Positions 31,186 through 40,696 of a stretch of 44,225 bases of DNA are shown here, in pieces. A program made the translations under genes and the position numbers. How positions within the stretch are numbered: position 1 is the stretch's first letter; each line of letters starts with the position of its first letter. This stretch comes from an uncultured Erysipelotrichaceae bacterium (GTDB lineage: Bacteria; Bacillota_I; Bacilli_A; Erysipelotrichales; Erysipelotrichaceae). Below the pieces are notes generated by a model that saw nothing but the letters and a program-made list of their open reading frames with translations, did no database searches and was not told the DNA's origin. The stretch is from positions 1 to 44,225 of the forward strand of contig CACYXJ010000013.1 in assembly GCA_902778375.1 (NCBI GenBank), read 5' to 3'.

Positions 31186-34122
31186 ATGTTTTTAAAGCGC
31201 ATAGAAATGCAGGGATTCAAATCCTTCGCAGATCGAACGATCATATCATTTGAGCATCCGGTCACCGGTGTCGTAGGACCCAACGGATGCGGCAAATCGA
31301 ATATAGCAGACGCCGTCAGATGGGTTCTGGGCGAACAGAGCGCCAAAAGCATGCGCGGCGAGAAGATGAACGATGTCATCTTTGCCGGCAGTGAAGACCG
31401 CCGTAAAGTCAATATGGCGGAAGTCACACTGGTATTTGACAACAGCAGCCATGTCCTCAACGACGAGCGGGATGAACTGGAAGTCACCCGCCGTCTTTAC
31501 CGTGATTCCGGCGATGCTGAATACCTGATCAACCGCAGCAACGTCCGTCTGCGCGATGTCGTGGAACTGTTTCTGGATACCGGTCTCGGCCGGGATTCCC
31601 TAAGCATCATTTCCCAGGGAAATGTCGTTTCCTTCGCGGAAGCCAAGCCGCATGAAAGAAGAGGAATCTTCGAGGAAGCCGCGGGTGTCGCCAAATACAA
31701 GAAGAGAAAGCTCGAATCGCTTTCCAAACTGGAACGAACAGCCGCCAATCTCGAACGTTCCCAGGACATCCTTGCGGAGCTCGAGAAACAGGTATCGCCC
31801 CTGAAACGGCAGGCTCATAAGGCGGAAATCTACCGGGAAAAGAAAAAACGCCTGGAAGAGATCGAAATCAGTGTCCTTGTCCAGGACATCGAGCAGATCC
31901 AGAGCGAGATCGAAAGTGCCCGCAAGACGCTGTTCGATATCGAAACAAACACGACAATGTACAACACGAACATCCAGATCAGCGAAACCAGGATCCAGGA
32001 AAACCGCCGTACCGTGCATAAACTGGATCAGGAAATCAATACTCTTCAGGATGAACTGATGCGCAACTTCACGGAAGTACAGGCACTAGAAGCCCGCCGT
32101 ACCGAACTGGACGAGCGCCGCAAATATATCGTCGAAACCGGCACCAGCGAAGAAAGGGCAAAGGAACTCAGAGACCTTCTCGACAGTGCCAGGATCGAAT
32201 ACGAAGACCGTAAGGAACGTCTCGACACCCTGAACAGGGAAATCAAGCTTTTTTCGGAAAAGCTGAATCTCGCCGCCCAGGAAATCGTCGACAAGTCATC
32301 CGATCTTGAACAGTCCTCGGCCCGTCTGAGAGGTCTTGAGAACCGCAAGAATGTTCTCGACCAGCTGATGCGCAATCCTTTCAACAACCAGGCCGGTATC
32401 CGTTCCATCATGGACAGCCGCCATGCCCTCAACGGCATCCTCGGTGTAGTCGGCCAGGTGATGGAAGTTGAGAAGGGATATGAAGATGCCATTTCCACCG
32501 CTCTTGGCGGAGCGATGAACAATATCGTCACATCCGACGAACAGGCGGCAAGAGACGCGATCCGCTTCCTGAAGCGGAATCTCAGCGGCCGCGCGACTTT
32601 CCTGCCGATCAATGTCTGCCAGCCCCGCTATGTCAGCCGCGAGAACATGATCGTCTGCGAGAATACGAAAGGCTTTCTCGGTGTCGCTTCCGACTTCGTC
32701 ACGAATGATCCGAAGTTCGATCCGGTTGTCGAGAGCCTGCTGCAGAATGTGCTCGTTGTCGAGAACATGGAAGCCGGCAACGAACTTTCCGCTCTGACCA
32801 GGCGTACCTACAAGATCGTCACCCTCGATGGTGAAGTCATTCACCGCGGAGGTTCCATGACCGGCGGCAAGACCAGACATGATACCAATATCGTGACCAT
32901 GAAAAAGGAAGCGGAGGAACTCGCTGTTTCCCTGGATGCCGAAAAGGCCAGATACGAACTGGCAAAGAAAGCATATGACAGGGCCAGCGGCGCTAGGGAA
33001 GACGCTGCCAGAAACCTGCAGGAAAAGAGGTTTGCGGCAGCAGCCCTGGAACCGATCGTCGATGCCAAGCAGGCAAAATACGAAAAGCTGCAGAATGACT
33101 ATTCACTGCTGCAGCCGCAGGAGGGAATGGAAGAAGCGGATTCCCATGTCGACGAACTGGTCGTCAGACTGAATAACGCATACCTGCGCCGTGATGAAAT
33201 CACCAACGATATCAAAGGCAAGCGCGACCTCAGGATGCAGACCAACCAGGAAGCCGAACGCAGGGAAGCCCAGCTGCGGCAGATCCGAAAGGAACTGCAG
33301 ACAGCCGAAGCGGCAGCCAATGCCATCCGTGTTGACCAGGGACGTCTGGAAACTAAGATGGAAAACAACCTGCAGAGACTTGCTTCGGAATATCAGCTGA
33401 CTTACGAATTCGCCCGTACCAGGGCATCCGAAACACCGGTGGAAAATGCCCGTGAGGAAGTTGCCCAGCTGCGTTCTGATATCGAGCGTCTCGGCAATAT
33501 CAACATGAACGCGCCGGAAGAATACAACGAAGTCAACGAACGTTACGAGAAACTGAAACAGCAGATCGAGGAACTGACACTCAGCCGCGACAAGATCCTG
33601 GCTGCCATCGATGAGATGGATACCGTCATGAAGCGGCAGTTCAAGGAAATGTTCGACAAGATCAACAAGGAATTCAACGAAATCTTCCGCAGTCTCTATG
33701 GCGGCGGCAAGGCAAGACTTGTTCTGCTCGATCCCGATGACCTTCTGAATACCGGCATCGACATCGATGCCCAGCCTCCGGGCAAGGCAGTCCAGAACAA
33801 CATGCTGTTCTCCGGCGGCGAGAAGTCGCTGATCGCGCTTTGTGTCCTGTTTGCGATACTGAAGGTCAAACCGGTTCCGCTCGTCATTCTTGACGAGGTG
33901 GAAGCTGCGCTTGACCCGGGCAACGTCGAACGTTTTGCCCAGTATCTGCACAACTATACCGACCGCACCCAGTTCATCGTTGTCACCCATCGTCCTGGTA
34001 CGATGGAAAACGCCGATGTTCTCTATGGTGTCACAATGCAGCATCAGGGTGTATCCCAGATGCTGAAAGTACAGCTGCGTGAAGCCATCAACATGGCTGA
34101 ACCGGCACTGGAGGCCGCATGA
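31186..34122 (+). CDS. smc: Chromosome segregation protein Smc (short form)
   Basis: 978 residues, against about 1,180 in Bacillus. ATPase that loops and segregates DNA with ScpA and ScpB. Seen: FLKRIEMQGFKSFADRT, Walker A GPNGCGKSN (about 31-39), the N-terminal coiled coil (about 165-395), hinge (about 400-560, ending GGSMTGG), returning coil (about 560-770), then INMNAPEEYNEV, signature FSGGEKSLIALCVLF (from about 876) and Walker B VILDEVEAALD. Head and hinge are complete; the missing length falls in the coiled-coil arms. Start 31186 is preceded by AAGGAG; the in-frame ATG at 31165 is too far upstream. It overlaps ftsY by ATGA. Confidence 0.95.
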   Translation: MFLKRIEMQGFKSFADRTIISFEHPVTGVVGPNGCGKSNIADAVRWVLGEQSAKSMRGEKMNDVIFAGSEDRRKVNMAEVTLVFDNSSHVLNDERDELEVTRRLYRDSGDAEYLINRSNVRLRDVVELFLDTGLGRDSLSIISQGNVVSFAEAKPHERRGIFEEAAGVAKYKKRKLESLSKLERTAANLERSQDILAELEKQVSPLKRQAHKAEIYREKKKRLEEIEISVLVQDIEQIQSEIESARKTLFDIETNTTMYNTNIQISETRIQENRRTVHKLDQEINTLQDELMRNFTEVQALEARRTELDERRKYIVETGTSEERAKELRDLLDSARIEYEDRKERLDTLNREIKLFSEKLNLAAQEIVDKSSDLEQSSARLRGLENRKNVLDQLMRNPFNNQAGIRSIMDSRHALNGILGVVGQVMEVEKGYEDAISTALGGAMNNIVTSDEQAARDAIRFLKRNLSGRATFLPINVCQPRYVSRENMIVCENTKGFLGVASDFVTNDPKFDPVVESLLQNVLVVENMEAGNELSALTRRTYKIVTLDGEVIHRGGSMTGGKTRHDTNIVTMKKEAEELAVSLDAEKARYELAKKAYDRASGAREDAARNLQEKRFAAAALEPIVDAKQAKYEKLQNDYSLLQPQEGMEEADSHVDELVVRLNNAYLRRDEITNDIKGKRDLRMQTNQEAERREAQLRQIRKELQTAEAAANAIRVDQGRLETKMENNLQRLASEYQLTYEFARTRASETPVENAREEVAQLRSDIERLGNINMNAPEEYNEVNERYEKLKQQIEELTLSRDKILAAIDEMDTVMKRQFKEMFDKINKEFNEIFRSLYGGGKARLVLLDPDDLLNTGIDIDAQPPGKAVQNNMLFSGGEKSLIALCVLFAILKVKPVPLVILDEVEAALDPGNVERFAQYLHNYTDRTQFIVVTHRPGTMENADVLYGVTMQHQGVSQMLKVQLREAINMAEPALEAA

Positions 34123-35090
34123 GTTTTCTGAGCAAGTTAAAGGATATCTTCAATAAGAAAGAAGACAAGGCTGTCTATCTGAGCGGCTTCAAGAAGTCCA
34201 AGCAGACATTCGGCGACCAGCTTTCGCAGATGCAGTATGAATTCAAGGGAGTCGATGATGACTTCCTCGAACAGCTGACGATCATCCTGCTGGAAAGCGA
34301 TGTCGGCATTACGACAGCCGACCTGATCTGTGAAAAGCTGAAAGCAAAGTGTGAAGACTATCCGTCGATCACATTCCATTGGGCCATGAACTTCCTGATG
34401 GAAATCATGAAGGAAGTATATGAGGAATATCCCGACGAACCGATCCGCTATAATGAAGAGGGGACGACTGTCATTCTTCTGGAAGGGGTCAACGGCAGCG
34501 GCAAGACCACGACAGCCGCGAAACTGGCGAAGATGTACATGGACCAGGGGAAGAGCGTTGCCTTTGTCGCGGCGGATACATTCCGTGCCGGTGCCATCGA
34601 ACAGCTGGCCAAATGGGGTGAACGTCTCGGTGTTCCCTGCATCAAGGGCAGGGAGAACGGAGATCCCAGCGCCGCCATCGTCGACGGCTGCCGCTATGCC
34701 AAAGAGAACAATATCGATATTCTTCTCTGCGACACGGCCGGAAGACTGCAGAACAAGACAAATCTGATGAACGAACTGGCCAAGATGAACCGTGTCAGTG
34801 CCCGTGAGATCGATGGGGCGCCGCACAACACCTGGCTTGTCCTGGATGCCACGACCGGCCAGAACGGTCTGTCCCAGGCGGAAGTATTCGCCGAAGCGAC
34901 GACACTTTCCGGCATCATCCTGACCAAGATGGATGGCACAGCCAAGGGCGGTATCGTTCTTGCCATCAAGAACAAGCTGCATCTGCCGGTGTACTTCATT
35001 GGTCTTGGCGAACAGCCGGAAGATCTCAGACCATTCGATCTTGACGGCTATCTGTACAGTATTTCGGAAGGTCTGGATACCAATGAATAA
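34119..35090 (+). CDS. ftsY: Signal recognition particle receptor FtsY
   Basis: 323 residues. GTPase that docks ribosome-SRP complexes at the membrane. N domain (about 20-110), then the G domain with G1 GVNGSGKTTTAAKLA (about 123-137), DTFRAGAIEQL, DTAGRLQNKTNLMNEL and TKMDGTAKGG. The acidic A domain of E. coli is absent, as usual in Bacillota. Overlaps smc by ATGA, the classical smc-ftsY pair, and its last eight bases overlap ylxM. Confidence 0.96.
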   Translation: MSFLSKLKDIFNKKEDKAVYLSGFKKSKQTFGDQLSQMQYEFKGVDDDFLEQLTIILLESDVGITTADLICEKLKAKCEDYPSITFHWAMNFLMEIMKEVYEEYPDEPIRYNEEGTTVILLEGVNGSGKTTTAAKLAKMYMDQGKSVAFVAADTFRAGAIEQLAKWGERLGVPCIKGRENGDPSAAIVDGCRYAKENNIDILLCDTAGRLQNKTNLMNELAKMNRVSAREIDGAPHNTWLVLDATTGQNGLSQAEVFAEATTLSGIILTKMDGTAKGGIVLAIKNKLHLPVYFIGLGEQPEDLRPFDLDGYLYSISEGLDTNE

Positions 35091-35397
35091 ACTTGAAGCC
35101 AACAGTCTTCTCGATTTCTACGGCGTGCTTCTGACCGAAAAACAGCAGCAGATCACGGAATACTACTTCCGCGAAGACTACTCGCTGCAGGAGATCGCCG
35201 AGATCACGAATGTCTCGCGCAGTGCCGTGCATGACACGATCAGACGCTGCGAAAAGGAACTGCAGGCATATGAAGACAAGCTGCATCTGTATGCTTCCTG
35301 GCGGAAGCGCATGAAGTTATATGAACAAATCAGAGCCAGATCGGATGCCGAAACCGGCAGGCTGCTGGATCTGTGTATCGATACCGAAAACGATTAG
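35083..35397 (+). CDS. ylxM: YlxM/p13-like HTH protein (SRP-associated)
   Basis: 104 residues. Sigma-70 region 4-like helix-turn-helix: LTEKQQQITEYYFREDYSLQEIAEITNVSRSAVHDTIRR at about 18-58. In several Bacillota YlxM accompanies ffh and modulates SRP. Here it follows ftsY with an 8-base overlap, and ffh is not in the window. Although the frame is open from 34933, the ATG at 35083 gives the family start MNKLEANSLLDFYG and has GGAAGG upstream. Confidence 0.88.
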   Translation: MNKLEANSLLDFYGVLLTEKQQQITEYYFREDYSLQEIAEITNVSRSAVHDTIRRCEKELQAYEDKLHLYASWRKRMKLYEQIRARSDAETGRLLDLCIDTEND

Positions 35398-35413
35398 GAG
35401 GAAAAATACAATC

Positions 35414-36610
35414 ATGAGTAAGGTAATTGCTGTTAATTCCGGTTCATCGTCACTTAAATTCACACTGTATGACATGCCCAGTGAGAACATTCTCTGCAGC
35501 GGCCAGGCAGAACGTATCGGTCTTGATATGGGAATCTTCACCATCAAGTACAACGGCGAAAAGAAAGTGGACAATCTGCCGATTCCCAACCACAAGGTCG
35601 CAGTCGACATCCTGCTGAAGGACCTGACAGAACTCGGCATTGTCAAGGATCTTGATGAAATCAAGGGTGCCGGTCACCGTATCGTCCAGGGCGGCGCATA
35701 CTTCTCTGAATCCGTAAAGGTTGATGATGACGCTGTTGCCAAGGTCGACGAACTGTGCGAACTCGCTCCGCTTCACAACCATGCCCATCTGGTATGCTAC
35801 CGGGCATTCAAGGAAGCGCTGCCGAAGATCGGTCACGTATTTGTATTCGATACAGCATTCCATCAGACAATGGGACCGGAATCCTATCTGTTCCCGGTAC
35901 CGTATGACTGGTATACACAGTACAAGATCAGAAGATACGGCGCACATGGCACCAGCCACTGGTATGTCAACAGACGTGCTGCGGAACTGATGGGCAAAAA
36001 CGTCGAAGATCTGAACATGATCACCTGCCATCTTGGCAATGGCGCATCCATTTCCGCAATCAAGGGCGGCAAGGTCATCAACACTTCGATGGGTCTGACA
36101 CCGCTCGGCGGCATCATGATGGGAACCCGTTCCGGTGATATCGACCCGACAGTCGTCTTCTATATGATGAAGAAACTGCAGTGCACACCGGATGAGATGG
36201 ATACATTCCTGAACAAGCGTTCCGGCATGCTCGGTGTTTCCGGCATCTCTTCCGATGCCCGTGACATCCAGGCGGCAGTCGACAAGGGTGACGAAAGAGC
36301 GATCCTGACAACCAACCTGTACACCAACCGTGTCATCAACGTTGTCGGCGGCTACTACATGCAGCTTGGCCATGTCGATGCGATCGTATTCACAGCCGGT
36401 CTCGGCGAGAACGACGCAATGACCCGTGAGCGCATCCTGAAGCATATGGAAGAAGCAATGGGTCTGAGCATCGACTATGATCTCAACAAAACGATCCGCG
36501 GCAAGGAATGCAGGATCTCCAGGGATGACTCCAGCATTGCTGTCTATGTCATTCCGACCAACGAAGAAATCGTCATTGCCCGCGATACAGTGAGACTTCT
36601 GGGGTTATAA
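35414..36610 (+). CDS. ackA: Acetate kinase
   Basis: 398 residues. Converts acetyl phosphate and ADP to acetate and ATP, the ATP-yielding end of mixed-acid fermentation. Seen: VIAVNSGSSSLKFTLYD at the N-terminus, GHRIVQGG, HGTSHWYV, HLGNGASI, GLTPLGGIMMGTRSGDIDP and FTAGLGENDAMTRE. Length is normal. AGGAGG overlaps the ylxM stop. Its TAA overlaps the nrnA ATG by one base. No pta is adjacent. Confidence 0.97.
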   Translation: MSKVIAVNSGSSSLKFTLYDMPSENILCSGQAERIGLDMGIFTIKYNGEKKVDNLPIPNHKVAVDILLKDLTELGIVKDLDEIKGAGHRIVQGGAYFSESVKVDDDAVAKVDELCELAPLHNHAHLVCYRAFKEALPKIGHVFVFDTAFHQTMGPESYLFPVPYDWYTQYKIRRYGAHGTSHWYVNRRAAELMGKNVEDLNMITCHLGNGASISAIKGGKVINTSMGLTPLGGIMMGTRSGDIDPTVVFYMMKKLQCTPDEMDTFLNKRSGMLGVSGISSDARDIQAAVDKGDERAILTTNLYTNRVINVVGGYYMQLGHVDAIVFTAGLGENDAMTRERILKHMEEAMGLSIDYDLNKTIRGKECRISRDDSSIAVYVIPTNEEIVIARDTVRLLGL

Positions 36611-37554
36611 TGGACTACACTCAGCTGTATGACGCAATCGCCGCGGCTGAAATCATCACGATCTTCCGTCATCAGAGACCGGACTGCGACGCACTCGGAT
36701 CACAGTTCGGACTGAAGAAATGGATCCGTGACAACTTTCCGGAAAAGAAAGTATACGCGCTCGGATTCGAACAGGCGACACAGGGAAAATTCCCGGCGCC
36801 TGACTGGACCGAGGACAGAGAAGTCAGGGACAGTCTGGCAATTGTCCTCGACACCGCCAACCTGGAAAGGGCGGATGATCAGAGGCTGCAGACCGCCAGT
36901 TATATGATTCGTATCGATCATCATCCGAAAACCCAGGATTTCGGCGATCTGCTTCTGATCAATGACAAGGCGGCAGCGACCTGCGAGATCCTGGCGAACT
37001 TCTTTGCTTCGACGAACAGTATCGTTTCTTCGGAAACGGCTGAATACCTGTATATGGGTCTTCTGACCGATACCCTGTGCTTCAAGACCAGCAACACGAC
37101 GGCAGATACGCTCAAAGCTGCAGCCTATCTTGCCGGCTTCAGCATCGATATTCCGGTGATCAACCGGCTTCTGTTCGATCATCCGTATTCATGGTTTTCC
37201 TTTGACGGATGTCTGCATCAGATTGTCGAAGTCAGAGGCGGAAAAATGGCCTGCGCCATCGTCACTGACGATATCCTGAAGAAGTATCATCTGTCAGGAG
37301 GGGAGGCAAGAAACCATGTCGATCTGTTCAGTGACGTGATCGAATTTGAAATATGGGCAATGTTTACAGAACGAATCGAAAACGGAGTATCCTGTTATGA
37401 CGGATCCGTACGTTCCAAAAAGATTGTCATCAATGATATCGTGCAGTCATACGGAGGCGGCGGTCACAAAAACGCTGCCGGTGTCAAAGATCTGAGTGAA
37501 GCGCAGATGCATGAGCTGATCGACCGTTTGTTTGCAAGGATTCCATCTGAATGA
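36610..37554 (+). CDS. nrnA: DHH/DHHA1 phosphoesterase NrnA-like (oligoribonuclease/pAp phosphatase)
   Basis: 314 residues. Degrades short RNA and DNA oligomers (including pGpG and pApA in relatives) and removes phosphate from pAp. Seen: the first metal motif RPDCDALGSQ (about 20-29), VLDTANLERAD, the DHH motif IDHHPK (about 104-109), and in the DHHA1 part GGGGHKNAAG near the C-terminus. Length is normal (about 310-320). It overlaps ackA by one base and is followed by a terminator, ending the smc operon. Confidence 0.92.
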   Translation: MDYTQLYDAIAAAEIITIFRHQRPDCDALGSQFGLKKWIRDNFPEKKVYALGFEQATQGKFPAPDWTEDREVRDSLAIVLDTANLERADDQRLQTASYMIRIDHHPKTQDFGDLLLINDKAAATCEILANFFASTNSIVSSETAEYLYMGLLTDTLCFKTSNTTADTLKAAAYLAGFSIDIPVINRLLFDHPYSWFSFDGCLHQIVEVRGGKMACAIVTDDILKKYHLSGGEARNHVDLFSDVIEFEIWAMFTERIENGVSCYDGSVRSKKIVINDIVQSYGGGGHKNAAGVKDLSEAQMHELIDRLFARIPSE

Positions 37555-37556
37555 GA

Positions 37557-37590
37557 TGAAAAGCAGTCATATCAATATGGCTGCTTTTTG
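37557..37590 (+). terminator. Terminator after nrnA
   Basis: AAAAGCAGTCATAT and ATATGGCTGCTTTTT form a stem of about 13 bp with one G-U pair and a short loop, then T residues. Confidence 0.85.
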
Positions 37591-37592
37591 AG

Positions 37593-37598
37593 TATAAT
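37593..37598 (+). promoter_or_regulatory. -10 box before the MscS-like gene
   Basis: Consensus TATAAT; the -35 window (37570-37575, TATCAA) lies in the preceding terminator and matches poorly. GAGGGG (37611-37616) precedes the GTG start. Confidence 0.45.
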
Positions 37599-37622
37599 AC
37601 TTGTAATGGCGAGGGGATTACT

Positions 37623-40523
37623 GTGGAAAAATACAGGAAAAAATTGATTGTCAGTATTGTTTTGCTGCTGTTTGTGATCACCGGCTGCAGTGTTATTGGT
37701 TTTGGCTTGCATTCGATGTTTACGATTTACGATGAAATAGATACTGAAACCACTGATCTTTTCAAAAGTATTGAAACAACCTGCGACACACTGGCAGAGA
37801 ACAGTTATCTGTCGATGGATAGTTTTACGGAACGGATTCTTAAAAATGCGGAAGTTTCAGCATATTTTGCCGGATTTCTTGAAGCAGGGGAAGAGGAAGG
37901 TGATGATATTACCGGACCTTTCCAGAAAGGTGATATTATCCTGCTGGAAAACGGGAATCTGATCACAAACGGAAGTCTTCCTTTCTATACGGACGGATTT
38001 GCTGATTCCCTCAATAAAAACAAAGGAACATTCGAAACCTACTTCCTGAACGAAGATGGAGAAGAAGAACTGGCCTTTGTTTCCTTTGTGCTTATCCGGG
38101 ATAACTATTACTACTGTGAAATGCATTCCTATGATGAATACTTGATGTATGTTGAGACACATAAAAACATACAGGAATCATTCAGTAACCTGGAACAGAT
38201 CTATGATACCCGCATGATCGTCGCATTCAACGGGGAAGACGACGACCCCATTGACGAGTATTATACCATTTACTATCAGACGCCCTCCCTGATACAGGAT
38301 TCCTACATAATGGAATGCGAGACCATCAAGGACCTGAAAGCTCTGGATCAGTACGCATCGGAAAACGGTATTATTTCAATGCATGAATTTGATAACGGAA
38401 GAATGTTCGCTCTGGTGGAACTGCCGCTGAAAAACAATGTTTTCGACCTGATTCAGAAATACAGCATTCAATACGGTATCATCATCATGCTTGCAACTGT
38501 GTTTATCGTCTGGGTCATTGCTGTATATCGCTTTGTCTTTGATCATAAACTGACCGACATGCAGAAGGAACAGTATAATCCGAAGCGTGTCCGCAGATCC
38601 GCACGGGTAATCGTCATTGTATGTACATTATGCGTGTTCCTGATTTCAATGTTTATTCATGCTGCCATATCACTGCAAAGGGCCGGCGAGTCGAGCGCAA
38701 GGGCACTGGAACTTCTTAAGTATCAGAATTCGGTTTCCGAAATCAACGCGGATAATACCAACCGTTCCAACAATCTGTTCTATACTGATCTGACATACAG
38801 ACTGGAAAACTTCTTCGCTGAACATCCTGACAGGCTGACACATGATGTACTGGACAGATGTGCCTATTATTCCGATCTTGAATTCATCACATATTACGAC
38901 AGCAGCGGCAATGAAATCAGTTCAAGCAACGATCTTGTCAACCTGTCACTGAGCAATAACGGCGATAACACAACAGCTGTCTTCAAACCGATTCTGAACG
39001 GTGTGGATTCAGTGTATGCCGGGAATGTCAAAGAACCATATTATGCGAATGAACAGGATATTTACGGTTCCAGGACAACACTTGCAGACGGCCGGTATGG
39101 TGTGATCTTGTTCGGTCTTACGGACCAGGATTATCCCCTGGATCAGGAAGATGAGACAAATAAGATGTTACAGGCAATGACTCCCTCTGAATCTCTGACA
39201 TTCCAGGTCGATAAAGAACTGAAGTGTGTATTCCATTCCAGCGATCCCGATCTTCAGTATACTGATACCGAAGCTCTGAACATAAAACTTGATAAGATTG
39301 TCGAAGGAAACGGAAATTTCTACAAGATCAACAACATCAACTATTACGGTCTGGCAAGTGTTGATGAGCATAGCATCTGGTTCTATTTGACAAAATCTTC
39401 CTTTATCTTCAAAAAAATCATCAATGAAGGACTGAACGGCGCAATCCTGTGTCTGATCTCACTTGTGATTCTGTATATTTATCTTCTCCATGGTTATAAC
39501 GATGAGGAATTTGCGAGACATTGCAATACAGGAGATCTGATCGTACGCCGTAACGATCTGTCATACAGCCAGGAACTGCTGACAAGCGATGCAAAGAACG
39601 AAGCCAGGACAATGATGTACACACCGCTGAAGTGGAATGAAAGGATGCCTGATCAGAAAGCGAAGTTTGTATTCCAGTTATTCTCCATTATTCTTCTTCT
39701 GATTATCGGATTCATCGTTGCAAGAAGCAGCAGTCAGGGCGGCAATATCTTCAATTTCCTGATTTACGGAAACTGGACACGCGGATTCAACATGTTTGCT
39801 TATTCCAGCATCGTGATCATGGGACTGCTCGTATTTGCCGGCATATCTGGTATCAAGATGATAATCAGCATGCTGATGAATCTGATGAGTATCCGCACAG
39901 CCACGATTGCCCGTCTGATGATGCATTTCCTGCGCTATGTCGCCATCACTGTCTTCATCTACTACACCGCAGAGTATCTGGGATTGAATCCCGGTACCGT
40001 ACTGGCATCAGCCAGTCTGATCGCCTTTACCGTATCGCTTGGCTCCAAAGACATCGTCACTGACATGGTTGCCGGAATCATGCTGGTATTTGAAAGAGAT
40101 TTCCAGGTCGGTGACATTATCGAAGTCGGAAACTATCGCGGCACAGTATTGGAAATCGGTGTCAGAACCACAAAACTGATCGGTGAAGGCAATAATATCA
40201 AGAGCATTCCGAACAAGGATATCAAGAATGTCATCAACCGTACGACAATGAATTCCTGGTATATCATGACCGTGAGCATTCCGTCTTCCTGTGATCTTGC
40301 AGAAATTGAAAAAATGTTCGCTGAGGAACTGCCGAAGATCGGCTCCAGGATTCCGGAAATCATCAACGATCCTATATATAAAGGTGTTACAAACATTCAG
40401 GGAGGCAAGATGACGATAACGATCATTGCCGAATATAACGAAAAAGATTTCCATGAGGTTCAGAGAAAACTGAATGAAGAAATCATCAATGTCCTCCATG
40501 AACATGATATTCCCATCAGCTGA
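37623..40523 (+). CDS. MscS-family mechanosensitive channel with large extracytoplasmic domains
   Basis: 966 residues, against 286 for E. coli MscS. GTG start with GAGGGG upstream. Membrane helix at about 8-30, a large extracytoplasmic region (about 35-280), two helices (about 283-306 and 319-342), a second extracytoplasmic region (about 350-600), a helix at about 605-625, then helices near 680-700, 725-755 and 770-790 leading into the MscS pore helix (ASASLIAFTVSLGSKDIVTDMVAGIMLVFE) and the beta domain (FQVGDIIEVGNYRGTVLEIGVRTTKL). The two outer regions look like Cache/PAS-type sensor folds by pattern, which is only a guess. Single gene with its own terminator. Confidence 0.88.
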   Translation: MEKYRKKLIVSIVLLLFVITGCSVIGFGLHSMFTIYDEIDTETTDLFKSIETTCDTLAENSYLSMDSFTERILKNAEVSAYFAGFLEAGEEEGDDITGPFQKGDIILLENGNLITNGSLPFYTDGFADSLNKNKGTFETYFLNEDGEEELAFVSFVLIRDNYYYCEMHSYDEYLMYVETHKNIQESFSNLEQIYDTRMIVAFNGEDDDPIDEYYTIYYQTPSLIQDSYIMECETIKDLKALDQYASENGIISMHEFDNGRMFALVELPLKNNVFDLIQKYSIQYGIIIMLATVFIVWVIAVYRFVFDHKLTDMQKEQYNPKRVRRSARVIVIVCTLCVFLISMFIHAAISLQRAGESSARALELLKYQNSVSEINADNTNRSNNLFYTDLTYRLENFFAEHPDRLTHDVLDRCAYYSDLEFITYYDSSGNEISSSNDLVNLSLSNNGDNTTAVFKPILNGVDSVYAGNVKEPYYANEQDIYGSRTTLADGRYGVILFGLTDQDYPLDQEDETNKMLQAMTPSESLTFQVDKELKCVFHSSDPDLQYTDTEALNIKLDKIVEGNGNFYKINNINYYGLASVDEHSIWFYLTKSSFIFKKIINEGLNGAILCLISLVILYIYLLHGYNDEEFARHCNTGDLIVRRNDLSYSQELLTSDAKNEARTMMYTPLKWNERMPDQKAKFVFQLFSIILLLIIGFIVARSSSQGGNIFNFLIYGNWTRGFNMFAYSSIVIMGLLVFAGISGIKMIISMLMNLMSIRTATIARLMMHFLRYVAITVFIYYTAEYLGLNPGTVLASASLIAFTVSLGSKDIVTDMVAGIMLVFERDFQVGDIIEVGNYRGTVLEIGVRTTKLIGEGNNIKSIPNKDIKNVINRTTMNSWYIMTVSIPSSCDLAEIEKMFAEELPKIGSRIPEIINDPIYKGVTNIQGGKMTITIIAEYNEKDFHEVQRKLNEEIINVLHEHDIPIS

Positions 40524-40551
40524 TATTGATGCATAACATTCGTCATACTTG

Positions 40552-40602
40552 AAAAGCCCATGGATCCACACCGGACAGCAGTGTGAATCCAAGGCTTTTT
40601 TG
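40552..40602 (+). terminator. Terminator after the MscS-like gene
   Basis: AAAAGCC...TGGATCCACAC pairs with GTGTGAATCCA...GGCTTTTT, a long stem with two interruptions, followed by T residues. Confidence 0.88.
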
Positions 40603-40648
40603 TTACCTGAAATCTGATTCTATTATTTTCCTGGCAGGAAAGGGGAAT

Positions 40649-40684
40649 AAAAAAAGATCCTCCTGAATAAATTCAGGAAGATCT
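40649..40684 (-). terminator. Terminator of the lipocalin-like lipoprotein gene
   Basis: Minus strand: AGATCTTCCTGAA, TTTA, TTCAGGAGGATCT, then seven T (40656-40650). One mismatch in a stem of about 13 bp. Confidence 0.85.
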
Positions 40685-40696
40685 CCGGTTAACAGA

